Below, piece by piece: positions 1 through 8,486 of a DNA stretch of 64,000 nt. Origin of the DNA: Desulfuromonas versatilis (GTDB lineage: Bacteria > Desulfobacterota > Desulfuromonadia > Desulfuromonadales > NIT-T3); contig NZ_AP024355.1 of assembly GCF_019704135.1 (NCBI RefSeq), positions 4,471,034 to 4,535,033 of the forward strand, given 5' to 3'. Below the pieces are notes generated by a model. The model saw only the letters and a program-made list of their open reading frames with translations. It was not told the origin of the DNA and searched no databases. How positions within the stretch are numbered: the stretch's first letter is position 1; the number at the start of each line of letters is the position of its first letter. A program made the translations under genes and the position numbers.

Positions 1-1
1 C

Positions 2-178
2 CTGGAACGCATCATCCGCATGGACCGCGAAGGGGACGATCTGGTCATCGAGACCACCGAGGAGAAGCTGGCCGAGCACCTCGGCCGGGCCCTGCACAAG
101 GCCCACCAGGGCGAGCTGAAGGTCAGCTGGACCGAGGAGCATTCAATCTGCCGGGTGACCTGGGAGCGAGGCGCCTGA
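2..178 (+). CDS. C-terminal end of a BCAM0308-family protein (partial)
   Basis: The reading frame enters from the left edge and ends at a TGA at 176-178, giving the last 58 residues. The segment has the (E)RIIRMD...TTEEKLAEHLGRAL...HQGEL...RVTWER pattern that I associate with the C-terminus of BCAM0308-family proteins. These are small proteins, usually with an N-terminal zinc-ribbon-like Cys region and no established biochemical function. The N-terminal part lies outside the window, so the Cys motif cannot be checked. The gene is followed by an 85-97 bp gap and then archease in the same direction. Confidence 0.6.
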   Translation: MERIIRMDREGDDLVIETTEEKLAEHLGRALHKAHQGELKVSWTEEHSICRVTWERGA

Positions 179-275
179 AGCAGCACCCGACCATATCGAT
201 CGCGTCCACCCGTATCGGAACCAGGCGGAACACCACCGCGCTGGTTCCGTATTTTTTCCGGAGATGGCAAGGGCC

Positions 276-692
276 GTGAACCACTACCGGCTGCTGGAAC
301 ACACCGCCGACATCGGCATCGAAGCCGAAGCGGAGAGCTTCGCCCAGCTTCTCGAACAGGCGGCGTTCGGGCTGCGGGCGGTGATCACCGAGGCGACGGA
401 CATCCAGCCGCGCCAGGAGGTGGTCCTCGAGCTGGGCGCGGCGGACCGGGAGGAGCTGCTGGTCGCCTGGCTGGGCGAACTGCTCTACCTGTTCGAATCC
501 CGCCACCTGCTGCCCGCCGCCTTCGCCATCGAGCAGGCCGAGGCGACCCGGTTGCGGGCCAGGGTCCGGGGCGAACCCCTCGACCCGCGGCGCCACCCGG
601 TTGAGCGGGAGGTCAAAGCGGTTACCTATCACCGGATTCTGGTGGAAGAGGCGCAGGGGAGCTGGCGGGCGCGGGTCTACCTGGATCTGTGA
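276..692 (+). CDS. archease, RtcB ligase activator
   Basis: Archease is a small acidic protein that activates the RNA ligase RtcB by helping guanylate transfer. The N-terminal motif YRLLEHTADIGIEAE and the C-terminal AVTYHRILVEE...VYLDL carry the acidic metal-site pattern of the family. I chose GTG at 276 because GGAG at 260-263 is the only Shine-Dalgarno-like sequence and it lies 12 nt upstream. The in-frame ATG at 264 abuts that sequence and would add only four residues (MARA). The protein is about 138 aa, normal for archease. It lies 25 bp upstream of rtcB in the same direction, a classic functional pairing. Confidence 0.9.
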   Translation: MNHYRLLEHTADIGIEAEAESFAQLLEQAAFGLRAVITEATDIQPRQEVVLELGAADREELLVAWLGELLYLFESRHLLPAAFAIEQAEATRLRARVRGEPLDPRRHPVEREVKAVTYHRILVEEAQGSWRARVYLDL

Positions 693-717
693 ACACCCGC
701 CGGAGCTGGAGCAGACC

Positions 718-2160
718 ATGAGCGTGAAAGTGGAACAGATCGACGCCTGCCGCTGGCGCCTTCCCCGCGAAGGGGCCATGCGCACCGACGGGCTGGTCTT
801 CGCCAGCCGCCAGATGATGGCCTTCCTGCAGCAGGAGCAGGCCCTCGAGCAGGTGCGCAACGTCGCTACCCTGCCGGGCATCGTCGGCCCGTCCATCGGC
901 ATGCCCGACATCCACTGGGGCTACGGTTTTCCCATCGGCGGGGTGGCCGCCTTCGACGCCGACGAGGGGGTGGTTTCCCCCGGCGGGGTCGGCTACGACA
1001 TCAACTGCGGCGTGCGCCTGCTGCGCACCGATCTCGAGGTCAGCGAAGTCCGCCCTCATCTCAAGCAGCTGGCAGACGCTCTGTACCGCAACGTCCCCTC
1101 GGGGGTCGGCTCGCACCGCAAGGACCTCAAGCTCAGCGTCGAGCAGGAGCGCAAGGTGCTGGTCCGCGGCGCCCGCTGGGCGGTGGAGCAGGGCTTCGGC
1201 CGCCCCGAGGACCTGGAGCACATCGAGGAGCAGGGGACCATCGCCGGCGCCGACCCCGAGCTCGTCTCCGACCGGGCCCTGGAGCGGGGCCGCAACCAAC
1301 TCGGCACCCTGGGCTCAGGCAACCATTTTCTCGAGGTCGACCTGGTGGAGGAGATCGGCGATGAGCAGGCGGCCGCCGCCCTCGGCCTGTTTTCCGGCCA
1401 GGTGGTGGTCACCATCCACACCGGCAGCCGCGGCTTCGGCTACCAGGTCTGCGACGACTACCTGCGCACCATGCTGCACGCGGCGCGCAAGTACGGCATC
1501 GAGCTGCCCGACCGGCAGCTGTGCTGCGCCCCGCTGAGCAGCCCCGAGGGCAAGCAGTACCTGGCCGCCATGGCCTGCGCCGCCAACTTCGCCTTCACCA
1601 ACCGCCAGCTGATCACCGCCTGGGTGCGCGAGAGCTTCGAGCAGGTGCTCGGCAAGGGCCCGGCCGAGCTGCGCATGTCGCTGATCTACGATGTCTGCCA
1701 CAATATCGCCAAGTGGGAGACCCACCAGTTCGAGGGGAAAAAACGGCGGCTCTGCGTTCACCGCAAGGGGGCCACCCGCGCCTTCCCGCCCGGCCACCCC
1801 GACACCCCGGCCGCCTACCGGCACGTCGGCCAGCCGGTGCTGATCCCCGGCGACATGGGGCGCTATTCCTACGTGCTGGTCGGCACCCAGGGCGCCTTCG
1901 AGGAGACCTTCGGCTCGACCTGCCACGGCGCCGGGCGGGTGCTCAGCCGCCACGCCGCCAAGAAGCAGGCCCGCGGCCACAACGTCGAGGCCGAACTGGC
2001 CGCCCAGGGGATCCATATCCGCGCCGCCTCGCGGGCCACCGTGGCCGAGGAGATCCCCGAGGCCTACAAGGACGTCATGGAGGTGGTCGGGGTGGTGCAG
2101 CAGGCCGGCATCGGCAAGATCGTCGCCCGCCTCAAGCCGCTGGCGGTGATCAAGGGGTAG
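718..2160 (+). CDS. rtcB: RNA-splicing ligase RtcB
   Basis: This is a GTP- and Mn2+-dependent RNA ligase that joins 2',3'-cyclic phosphate (or 3'-phosphate) ends to 5'-OH ends, acting in RNA repair. It is 480 aa, the usual family length. Visible motifs are MPDIHWGYGFPIGGVAAFD, the metal-binding GGVGYDINCG (Asp and Cys), GSGNHFLEV, VTIHTGSRGFG, YDVCHNIAKWE, and the guanylated-His region STCHGAGR near residue 400. The start ATG at 718 has GGAG at 708-711, 6 nt away. An upstream in-frame extension to 601 overlaps archease and has no comparable signal. The gene probably forms an operon with archease. Confidence 0.96.
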   Translation: MSVKVEQIDACRWRLPREGAMRTDGLVFASRQMMAFLQQEQALEQVRNVATLPGIVGPSIGMPDIHWGYGFPIGGVAAFDADEGVVSPGGVGYDINCGVRLLRTDLEVSEVRPHLKQLADALYRNVPSGVGSHRKDLKLSVEQERKVLVRGARWAVEQGFGRPEDLEHIEEQGTIAGADPELVSDRALERGRNQLGTLGSGNHFLEVDLVEEIGDEQAAAALGLFSGQVVVTIHTGSRGFGYQVCDDYLRTMLHAARKYGIELPDRQLCCAPLSSPEGKQYLAAMACAANFAFTNRQLITAWVRESFEQVLGKGPAELRMSLIYDVCHNIAKWETHQFEGKKRRLCVHRKGATRAFPPGHPDTPAAYRHVGQPVLIPGDMGRYSYVLVGTQGAFEETFGSTCHGAGRVLSRHAAKKQARGHNVEAELAAQGIHIRAASRATVAEEIPEAYKDVMEVVGVVQQAGIGKIVARLKPLAVIKG

Positions 2161-2236
2161 GGGCGTGATTCATCACGATCGCCCTCTGCGAACCGGAGAA
2201 GAATGATTGTAATGAGGGCGCAAAGTTTTGCGCCCC
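2157..2236. repeat. pair of REP-like GTAGGGGCG/CGCCCC stem-loops
   Basis: Between rtcB and the next gene are two consecutive stem-loops sharing a GGGGCG...CGCCCC frame. The first, at about 2157-2185, is imperfect (GTAGGGGCGTGAT, then ATCACGATCGCCC). The second, at 2216-2235, is perfect, with 9-bp arms GGGCGCAAA/TTTGCGCCC followed by CCTACC. The layout resembles short extragenic palindromes of the REP/BIME kind. There is no T-run, so simple termination is less likely. Confidence 0.5.
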
Positions 2237-2257
2237 TACCAGGCCAGGAGGTTCACC

Positions 2258-3151
2258 ATGAAGGTTTTCGTTACCGGCGCGACCGGCTTTGTCGGCGGGG
2301 AGGTATTGCGGCAGCTGCTCGCCGCGGGGCACCAGGCCCGCTGCCTGGTGCGCAAGGGCTCCGAGGGGAAGCTGCCCGCGACCGCAGGGATCGAGGTCCG
2401 CCACGGCGACGCCACCGAGGCGGCCTCGCTGCAGGGGCTGCTCGAGGGGTGCGACGCGGTCATCCACCTGGTGGGGATCATCCGCGAGTTTCCCAACCGG
2501 AGGATCACCTTCGAGCGGCTGCACGTGGCGGCCACCCGCAACCTGGTCGAGGCGGCCCGGGCCCAGGGGGTGAGGCGCTACCTGCAGATGAGCGCCAACG
2601 GCGCCGCCGCCGACGGGTCCACCGAATATCACCGGACCAAGTGGCGGGCCGAGGAACTGGTGCGCGGCTCGCAGCTCGACTGGACCATCTTCCGCCCCTC
2701 GCTGATCTTCGGCCGCGGCAGCGAGTTCGTCACCATGCTCGCCGATCTCATCCGCAAGCTGCCGGCGCTGCCGGTGTTCGGCGACGGCCGCTACCGCATG
2801 TCGCCGGTGGCGGTGGCGGATGTCGCAAAAACCTTCGCGGCCGCCTTGAACAAGCCGGAAACCATCGGCCGCAGCTTCCACTGCTGCGGGACAGAGAGCT
2901 ACAGCTACAACGAGATCCTCGACCTGACCGGCCAGGCGCTGGGCAAAAGCCGCGTCTGCAAGATCCACCAGCCCCTGTTCCTCATCAAGCCGGTAGTCTC
3001 CCTGCTCCAAGGGGTTCCCCTTTTCCCCATCACCAGCACCCAGCTCACCATGCTGCTCGAGGGCAACGTCTGCGACCCCGCCGACTGGGCGCAGGCCTTC
3101 GGCATCCAGCCCACCTCCTACGCCGAAGGGATCAAGGCCGCCCTTAGCTAG
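2258..3151 (+). CDS. atypical NAD(P)-dependent SDR, NDUFA9-like
   Basis: This 297-aa protein starts with the Rossmann signature VTGATGFVGGEVLRQLL (GxxGxxG). It carries HLVGII and YLQMSANGA plus a YHRTK segment in place of the classical YxxxK. This is the pattern of atypical SDRs grouped with the complex I NDUFA9-like/NmrA-like families, which often bind NAD(P)H structurally. No enzymatic substrate can be read from the sequence. The start at 2258 has a strong AGGAGG at 2246-2251. It stands alone behind the REP-like pair, with DinG following after about 130 bp. Confidence 0.8.
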   Translation: MKVFVTGATGFVGGEVLRQLLAAGHQARCLVRKGSEGKLPATAGIEVRHGDATEAASLQGLLEGCDAVIHLVGIIREFPNRRITFERLHVAATRNLVEAARAQGVRRYLQMSANGAAADGSTEYHRTKWRAEELVRGSQLDWTIFRPSLIFGRGSEFVTMLADLIRKLPALPVFGDGRYRMSPVAVADVAKTFAAALNKPETIGRSFHCCGTESYSYNEILDLTGQALGKSRVCKIHQPLFLIKPVVSLLQGVPLFPITSTQLTMLLEGNVCDPADWAQAFGIQPTSYAEGIKAALS

Positions 3152-3254
3152 GGCCGGCCGGCCCGCCGGGGCCGGCGAGGGCTCAGGCAGGGCGGCGAGC
3201 CCCGCCCCCCCCTGGACGACAGTCTGCCATCTTTTCTTTTTCCTTCCCCTCCCC

Positions 3255-3260
3255 TATAAT
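3255..3260 (+). promoter_or_regulatory. candidate -10 box upstream of the JAB-DinG gene
   Basis: A perfect TATAAT lies 18-24 bp before the start of the helicase gene. The -35 position (about 3231-3236, CTTTTC) matches consensus poorly. If used, the 5' leader would be only about 15 nt. Confidence 0.4.
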
Positions 3261-3278
3261 TGCCCCTTCACCGGGAGC

Positions 3279-5831
3279 ATGCCTTTGATCGAAGAAAATT
3301 TTTACCCCGAGGCCCTGCAGATGATGCGCCACGCCATCGCCGAGGCCGGGGGCAACGAAGTCTTTTTTCTCGGCCGCACCGACGCCGAGCTGCGCATCTG
3401 CGAACTCGAGGTGCTGGCCCGCGGCAACCGCCAAGCGGTGCCGGCCATCCTGCAGGCCTGCAGCTTCGGCGACGTGGTGGTGCACAACCACCCCTCGGGG
3501 GGCCTGCAGCCCTCGGGGGCCGATATCGAGATCGCCTCGCACCTCGGCTCGCTGGGGGTCGGCTTCTACATTGTGGATAACCCTGTGGAAAATGTGTACA
3601 GGGTGGTGGAGGCCTTCGCCCGCAAGGAGGAAAAGCAGCTCGAACCCCAGCGCATCGGCGACATTTTGGGGCCCGAGGGGGTGGTGGCCCGGGCTCTGCC
3701 CGGCTTCGAGGAGCGCCCCGAGCAGCTGCGCATGGCCTTCGCCGTCGGTGAGGCTTTCAACAAGGGGAAGCTGGCGGTCATCGAGGCCGGCACCGGCACC
3801 GGCAAGAGCCTGGCCTACCTGGCCCCGGCCATCCTCTGGGCGCTGCAGAACGAGGAGCGGGTGGTGGTTTCGACCAACACCATCAACCTGCAGGAGCAGC
3901 TGATCCGCAAGGACCTGCCGTTTCTGCGGCGCGCCACCGGCCTGGAGTTCCAGGCGGTGCTGGTCAAGGGGCGCGGCAACTACCTCTGCCGGCGCCGTCT
4001 TGAGGCGGCCCGCCTGGAGCCGGGGCTGTTCGAGGACGAGCTCACCGGCGAGCTCAACGCCCTCTTCGAGTGGGCGGAGAAGAGCGCCGACGGCTCTCGC
4101 GAAGAGCTGACTTTCATCCCCCGCGAGCAGGTCTGGGAGGAGGTGCGCTGCGAGATCGACCAGTGCTCGCGGGCCCGCTGCGCCAGCTACGCCGGCTGCT
4201 TTTTCCACAAGGCGCGGCGCCGCGCCGCCCAGGCCGATCTGCTGGTGGTCAACCACGCCCTGTTGCTCTCGGACCTCTCGCTGCGTCACCAGACCGACAA
4301 CTACTCGGCGGCCGCGGTGCTCCCCCCCTTCGAGCGGATCATCCTCGACGAGGCCCACCACCTGGAGGACGTGGCCACCAATTATTTCTCCTCCCAGGTG
4401 ACCCGCTTCGCCTTCGCCCGGGTGCTCAACCGCCTGCGCCACCCGCGCAAGCCCGACAAGGGGCTGCTGCCGCGGCTGCTGGCGGCGCTCTCCCGCGAAC
4501 TGCCCGACAGCGAGGACCAGCTCTACCGCGACCTGCACGGGCGCATCGAGAACCTGATGGTGGCCCGCCAGGGGCTCTCCGACCGCTCGGTGGTGCTGCT
4601 CGAGGGGATCGGCGAGGATCTGGCCGCGGCCCTCGGTCAGCCGATCAGCGAGCGCGAGGAGCTCCGCCAGCGGGTCACCCCGGCGTTGGCCGCCGGCGAA
4701 GCCTGGGCCTCGGTCTGCGACCGGGTACGCGAGCTCATGCAGGAGACCGGGCTGCTCGCCAAGGAGCTGCGCGCCCTGCTCAAGGAGTGCGGGCGGATCC
4801 CCGACGAGGTCTACGACAAGCTCGGCTCGCCGGTCACCGACCTGCGCGGCATCGCCGGGCGGCTCGAGGGGATCGCCGCCGATCTCGGGCAGTTCGTCGC
4901 CGGCGACGAGCGCAGCTGCGTCTGGTTCGAGGTGGGGCGCGGGCGCATCGGCCGCGGCAGCGGCATCGTCACCCGGCTGTGCAGCGCCTACCTGGAGGTG
5001 GCCGGGCTGCTCAAGGAGGCGATCTACGAGCGCTTCAAGACCGTGGTCATGACCAGCGCGACCCTTGCGGTGGGCGACTCCTTCGCTTATTTCAAGCGCC
5101 GCACCGGCCTCGACCTGGCCGAACCGGCGCGGCTCAGCGAACTGCTGCTGCACAGCCCCTTCGACTTCGCCAGCCAGGCGCTGGTGGCGGTGCCCACCGA
5201 CATCCCCGAGCCGGGGCGCGCGGGCTACCCCGAGATGGTCCGCGATCTCGCCGAGCGCGCCATCCTCGCCGCCGACGGGCGCAGCTTCGTGCTGTTCACC
5301 GCCTACTCGCTGCTGCGCCGGGTCTACGGCGAACTCTCCCTGGTGCTCGGCGCCCGCGGCTATCACTGCCTGCGCCAGGGCGAGGAGAACCGCCACCGGC
5401 TGCTGAAGAAGTTTGCCGCCGACCCGACCAGCGTGCTGTTCGCCACCGACTCCTTCTGGGAGGGGGTCGACGTGCCGGGGCGCGCCCTGGAGCAGGTGAT
5501 CATCGCCCGGCTCCCCTTCAAGGTCCCCACCGAGCCGGTACTCGAGGCCCGCGCCGAGGCCATCGAGGCCGCCGGCGGCGACCCCTTCATGGAGTACACG
5601 GTCCCCCAGGCGGTGATCAAGTTCAAGCAGGGCTTCGGCCGGCTGATCCGCCACCGCGAGGACCGCGGGGTGGTGCTGATCCTCGATGCCCGGGTGGTGA
5701 AGAAGGGCTACGGGCGCATCTTTTTGCGCTCGCTCCCCCAGGCCCGGGTGGTGGCCGCCCCCGCCCGGGAAGTCTTTGCCGAAATCGAGGCTTTTTTCGC
5801 CCCCCCCGCGGCGGGCGCCAACACCCATTGA
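3279..5831 (+). CDS. DinG-type 5'-3' DNA helicase with N-terminal JAB domain
   Basis: This 850-aa fusion has a RadC-like JAB/MPN domain at residues 1-110 with HNHPSG (H69, H71) and D82 matching the JAMM zinc motif. The rest is an XPD/DinG superfamily 2 helicase: Walker A GTGTGKS at 171-177, an Fe-S region with four Cys (CEIDQCSRARCASYAGC, about 285-302), and DEAH (ILDEAHHLED, near 360). The C-terminus carries SFWEGVDVPG and QGFGRLIR. DinG unwinds DNA with 5' tails, D-loops and R-loops. What the JAB domain cleaves is unknown. The start is ambiguous: ATG 3279 is only 1 nt from GGGAG (3273-3277), while TTG 3285 has ideal spacing. It is followed after 15 bp by a YhcH-family gene. Confidence 0.92.
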   Translation: MPLIEENFYPEALQMMRHAIAEAGGNEVFFLGRTDAELRICELEVLARGNRQAVPAILQACSFGDVVVHNHPSGGLQPSGADIEIASHLGSLGVGFYIVDNPVENVYRVVEAFARKEEKQLEPQRIGDILGPEGVVARALPGFEERPEQLRMAFAVGEAFNKGKLAVIEAGTGTGKSLAYLAPAILWALQNEERVVVSTNTINLQEQLIRKDLPFLRRATGLEFQAVLVKGRGNYLCRRRLEAARLEPGLFEDELTGELNALFEWAEKSADGSREELTFIPREQVWEEVRCEIDQCSRARCASYAGCFFHKARRRAAQADLLVVNHALLLSDLSLRHQTDNYSAAAVLPPFERIILDEAHHLEDVATNYFSSQVTRFAFARVLNRLRHPRKPDKGLLPRLLAALSRELPDSEDQLYRDLHGRIENLMVARQGLSDRSVVLLEGIGEDLAAALGQPISEREELRQRVTPALAAGEAWASVCDRVRELMQETGLLAKELRALLKECGRIPDEVYDKLGSPVTDLRGIAGRLEGIAADLGQFVAGDERSCVWFEVGRGRIGRGSGIVTRLCSAYLEVAGLLKEAIYERFKTVVMTSATLAVGDSFAYFKRRTGLDLAEPARLSELLLHSPFDFASQALVAVPTDIPEPGRAGYPEMVRDLAERAILAADGRSFVLFTAYSLLRRVYGELSLVLGARGYHCLRQGEENRHRLLKKFAADPTSVLFATDSFWEGVDVPGRALEQVIIARLPFKVPTEPVLEARAEAIEAAGGDPFMEYTVPQAVIKFKQGFGRLIRHREDRGVVLILDARVVKKGYGRIFLRSLPQARVVAAPAREVFAEIEAFFAPPAAGANTH

Positions 5832-5846
5832 CCCTGGAGGGTTGCC

Positions 5847-6293
5847 ATGGTTATCGATTCGCTGGACAACGCCGCCCGCTATGCCGGGCTCGGCCAGGGC
5901 ATCGCCCGGGCCCTGGAGTACCTGGCCGCCACCGACCTGGCGGCGGCAGCCGACGGCCGCTACGAGATCGACGGCGAGCGGATCTTCGCCATGATCCAGA
6001 GCTACCCGACCAAACCCCCGGAGCAGGGGTTCTGGGAGGCCCACCGCCGCTACGTCGACGTGCAGTATGTGGTATCGGGGACGGAGCGCTTCGGCTACGC
6101 CAACCTGGCCGGACTGCAGGCCAAACCCTACGATGAGCAGCGCGACCTGGTGGTGCTCGAGGGGACGGGGGACTTCTTCGAGGTCGGCGCCGGCAGCTTC
6201 GTCATCCTCTTCCCCCAGGACGCGCACATGCCGGGGCTGCAGGCCGGCGCCGCGCAGCAGGTGAAAAAGGTCGTCGTCAAGGTGGCGGTTTAA
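5847..6293 (+). CDS. YhcH/YjgK/YiaL family protein
   Basis: This 148-aa cupin-fold protein has the family landmarks EQGFWEAHRRYVDVQYVV and LFPQDAHMPG, whose His/Glu residues form the metal site in YhcH/YiaL structures. Relatives have been linked to sugar and sialic acid metabolism, including beta-subunit or anomerase-type roles, but the substrate here cannot be inferred from the neighbours. GGAGG lies 6 nt before the ATG. Its stop overlaps the next start (TAATG at 6291-6295), indicating translational coupling to the transporter. Confidence 0.85.
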   Translation: MVIDSLDNAARYAGLGQGIARALEYLAATDLAAAADGRYEIDGERIFAMIQSYPTKPPEQGFWEAHRRYVDVQYVVSGTERFGYANLAGLQAKPYDEQRDLVVLEGTGDFFEVGAGSFVILFPQDAHMPGLQAGAAQQVKKVVVKVAV

Positions 6294-7198
6294 TGCCCGA
6301 CCAGAAAAAGGCCTACCTCTACGGCCTGGCCACGGTGCTGCTCTGGTCCACCGTCGCCTCGGCCTTCAAGATCTCGCTGCAGTACCAGGACCACGCCCAG
6401 CTGCTGCTGTTCGCCAGCAGCGCTTCGCTGCTGACCCTGGGCGCCATCCTGCTGGCCCAGGGGCGGCTCGCCGAGATCTTTCGCTGCAGCGCCGTTCAAT
6501 ACCGCCGCTCGCTGCTGCTGGGGCTGCTCAATCCCTTCGCCTACTACCTGATCCTGTTCAAGGCCTACGCCCTGCTCCCCGCCCAGGAGGCGCAGCCGCT
6601 CAACTACACCTGGGCGCTGACCCTGGTGCTGCTCTCGATCCCCCTGCTCAAGCAGAGAATCGGCTGGCAGGAGGTGGCGGCGATGCTGGTCAGCTACTCG
6701 GGGGTCTGGGTCATCTCCACCCGCGGAGCGATCTTCAGCCTGCACTTCTCCAACCCCCTGGGGGTCGCCCTGGCGCTGCTCAGCACCCTGATCTGGGCCC
6801 TCTACTGGATATTCAGCATCCGCGACGATCGCGACCCGGTGGTGGGGCTGCTGCTCAATTTCGCCTGCGGGCTCCCCTTCGTCCTGGTCTACTGCCTGCT
6901 CTTCTCCGAGCTGCGCCTGCCCGCCTGGCCCGGGCTGCTCGGGGCGGGCTACGTCGGCCTGTTCGAGATGGGGATCACCTTCGTGCTCTGGCTGCGCGCA
7001 CTGAAACTCTCGGAGAACACCGCCCGGGTCGGCAACCTGATCTTCCTCTCGCCGTTTCTCTCCCTGGTTTTCATCCATTTTCTGGTCGGCGAAGAGATCC
7101 TCGCCTCGACCTACGCCGGGCTGGTGCTGATCGTCGGCGGCCTGCTGATCCGCCAGCTGCGCCCCGCCGCGGCACAGAAAAACCTCAAGCCGGGCTAA
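6293..7198 (+). CDS. EamA/DMT-family transporter
   Basis: This 301-aa integral membrane protein has about ten hydrophobic segments in two repeated halves, typical of the drug/metabolite transporter (EamA) superfamily. Recognisable pieces are YLYGLATVLLWSTVAS at the N-terminus, LVSYSGVWVIST at the end of the first half, and LSPFLSLVFIHFLVGEE in the second half. The substrate is unknown; family members export amino acids, nucleobases or other metabolites. The start codon overlaps the stop of the YhcH gene, so the two are probably expressed together. Confidence 0.88.
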   Translation: MPDQKKAYLYGLATVLLWSTVASAFKISLQYQDHAQLLLFASSASLLTLGAILLAQGRLAEIFRCSAVQYRRSLLLGLLNPFAYYLILFKAYALLPAQEAQPLNYTWALTLVLLSIPLLKQRIGWQEVAAMLVSYSGVWVISTRGAIFSLHFSNPLGVALALLSTLIWALYWIFSIRDDRDPVVGLLLNFACGLPFVLVYCLLFSELRLPAWPGLLGAGYVGLFEMGITFVLWLRALKLSENTARVGNLIFLSPFLSLVFIHFLVGEEILASTYAGLVLIVGGLLIRQLRPAAAQKNLKPG

Positions 7199-7223
7199 AT
7201 GGTCGACTTGCCCCGGTCGGCTC

Positions 7224-7232
7224 TGCTATAGT
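7224..7232 (+). promoter_or_regulatory. extended -10 promoter for the FKBP gene
   Basis: TGCTATAGT at 7224-7232 fits an extended -10 (TGn-TATAGT), 36 bp before the FKBP start. No convincing -35 is present at 16-18 bp, which is usual for extended -10 promoters. Confidence 0.45.
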
Positions 7233-7268
7233 TGCGCCAAATCAACCCACTGGAAAGGAACCATCCAC

Positions 7269-7724
7269 ATGGCACAGGCCAAAGCGGGCGACCGCGTCAA
7301 AATCAGCTTCACCGGCAGACTGGCCGACGGCGAAATCTTCGACTCCACCGAGGAGTGCCACAGCGACGACTGCGGCTGCGGCGCCGGTCCCCTTGAATTC
7401 GTGGTCGGCGACGAAGAGATCATCGCCGGGCTCAACGATGCGGTCATCGGCATGCAGCCGGGCGAGAAGAAGACCGTTCAGGTCCCCGCCGCGCAGGGCT
7501 ACGGCCCCTTCGACGAGGAACTGGTCATGGTCATCGAGCGCAGCGATCTGCCCGCGGACCTGCAGCCCGAGGTAGGCGACACCCTGGGGATCACCGACGA
7601 TGACGACGAGGAGTACCCGGTCACCGTCGTCGAGGTCACCGACACCACCGTCACCCTCGACGCCAACCATCCCCTGGCCGGCGAGGATCTCTCCATCGAA
7701 CTGGAACTGCTGGAAATCCTCTGA
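7269..7724 (+). CDS. FKBP-type peptidyl-prolyl cis-trans isomerase, SlyD-like
   Basis: This 151-aa protein has the SlyD arrangement. An FKBP core is split by an insert-in-flap domain: FTGRLADGEIFDST, then EFVVGDEEIIAGLNDAVIGMQPGEKKTV with AQGYGPFDEELV, and ending in VTLDANHPLAGEDLSIELELLEI. It catalyses prolyl isomerisation and probably acts as a cytosolic folding helper. An unusual Cys-rich insert (ECHSDDCGCGAG, near residues 30-42) replaces the usual short N-terminal loop, and a disulfide or metal site is possible there. It lacks the His-rich C-terminal metal tail of E. coli SlyD. AAAGGA lies 9 nt before the start. Confidence 0.92.
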   Translation: MAQAKAGDRVKISFTGRLADGEIFDSTEECHSDDCGCGAGPLEFVVGDEEIIAGLNDAVIGMQPGEKKTVQVPAAQGYGPFDEELVMVIERSDLPADLQPEVGDTLGITDDDDEEYPVTVVEVTDTTVTLDANHPLAGEDLSIELELLEIL

Positions 7725-7732
7725 TCCACCCA

Positions 7733-7767
7733 CCCCTGCAGGAGCGGGCCTTCCGCTTCTGCAGGGG
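7733..7767. terminator. stem-loop between convergent FKBP and slp genes
   Basis: A long inverted repeat has outer arms CCCCTGCAG/CTGCAGGGG and inner arms GAGCGG/CCGCTT around GCCTT. It lies between two convergent genes. There is no T-run on either side, so it may act as a transcript-end or stabilising structure rather than a canonical intrinsic terminator. Confidence 0.5.
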
Positions 7768-7778
7768 ACGGCTGCCGG

Positions 7779-8354
7779 CTACCACCAGTAGGGGTTGCGG
7801 AAATGCCGCGGGCCATACCGGTAGGGGTAGTGGTGCCAGTAGGGGTAGTAGGGGGGATGATAGTAGGGGTGGTAGGGCGGGCCGTAATAGGGATAGTCGT
7901 CAAAGTAGGAGCGTTCCCGGTACTCGGGCCAGAGATAGATCTCGCCGATGGCGAAGACCGGGTAGTGATAGGTGGAATCCTGCAGAGGACGGCTCTGGCT
8001 GCCCGCAACCCGGCCGGAGAGGGTGACCAGGCGCCCCGGCTTGTAAAGGGCCGGATCGAGTAATTTTTCACTGCGCGCCAGAAACCTCCCCCCTGCTTCA
8101 TCCGCATCCCCGGGCCAGCCCCACCGATCGAGGCTGTAGCGCAGCACTTCGAGCTCCGTCCCCTCCGGGGAGACATTGTTGTCGAGGATCAGTCCCCCCA
8201 CCACCAGGGTCCGCTCCCGATACCGCTCGGGGTTGCTCTTGACCTGCTCGAACTCAAGCAGCGGGTCGACCTCGACGAGCGCTTCCTTTGACAGTACGTG
8301 GGAACATCCCGTTAGCGCCAACGCCAACAGAGCCGCCAGGCAAATTCTTCTCAT
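7779..8354 (-). CDS. Slp-family outer-membrane lipoprotein with Tyr/Pro/His tail
   Basis: This 191-aa protein has a lipoprotein signal peptide (MRRICLAALLALALTGCSHV, lipobox LTGC, mature Cys at 17). The following domain resembles Slp starvation-inducible lipoproteins: FEQVKSNPERYRERTLVVGG, ILDNNV, then GRLVTLSGRV. The last 40 residues are extremely rich in Tyr, Pro and His (many PYY and HPYY units). The start was chosen at 8354 because AGGAG lies 6 nt upstream and the signal peptide begins there; the longer frame to 8423 lacks both features. Slp proteins are linked to envelope stress and starvation, but their biochemical role is not settled. Confidence 0.82.
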   Translation of the reverse strand: MRRICLAALLALALTGCSHVLSKEALVEVDPLLEFEQVKSNPERYRERTLVVGGLILDNNVSPEGTELEVLRYSLDRWGWPGDADEAGGRFLARSEKLLDPALYKPGRLVTLSGRVAGSQSRPLQDSTYHYPVFAIGEIYLWPEYRERSYFDDYPYYGPPYHPYYHPPYYPYWHHYPYRYGPRHFRNPYWW

Positions 8355-8486
8355 CGTCGCTCCTTTCCCCGCCTTTACCCCTGGATTCATTTTAACCAGC
8401 CGGCCGGCAGCGCACAAGCGCACCCCCTTTGCGCAGGCCGCGCCGCGCGCACCCGGTGCCTGGATGGAAAAACCGCGCTAAAACCC

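Noticed and set aside
3183-6227. 1014-codon minus-strand ORF opposite the helicase gene
   Set aside because: It is an antisense shadow of high-GC codons; the plus-strand frame has clear helicase and JAB motifs and this one has none.
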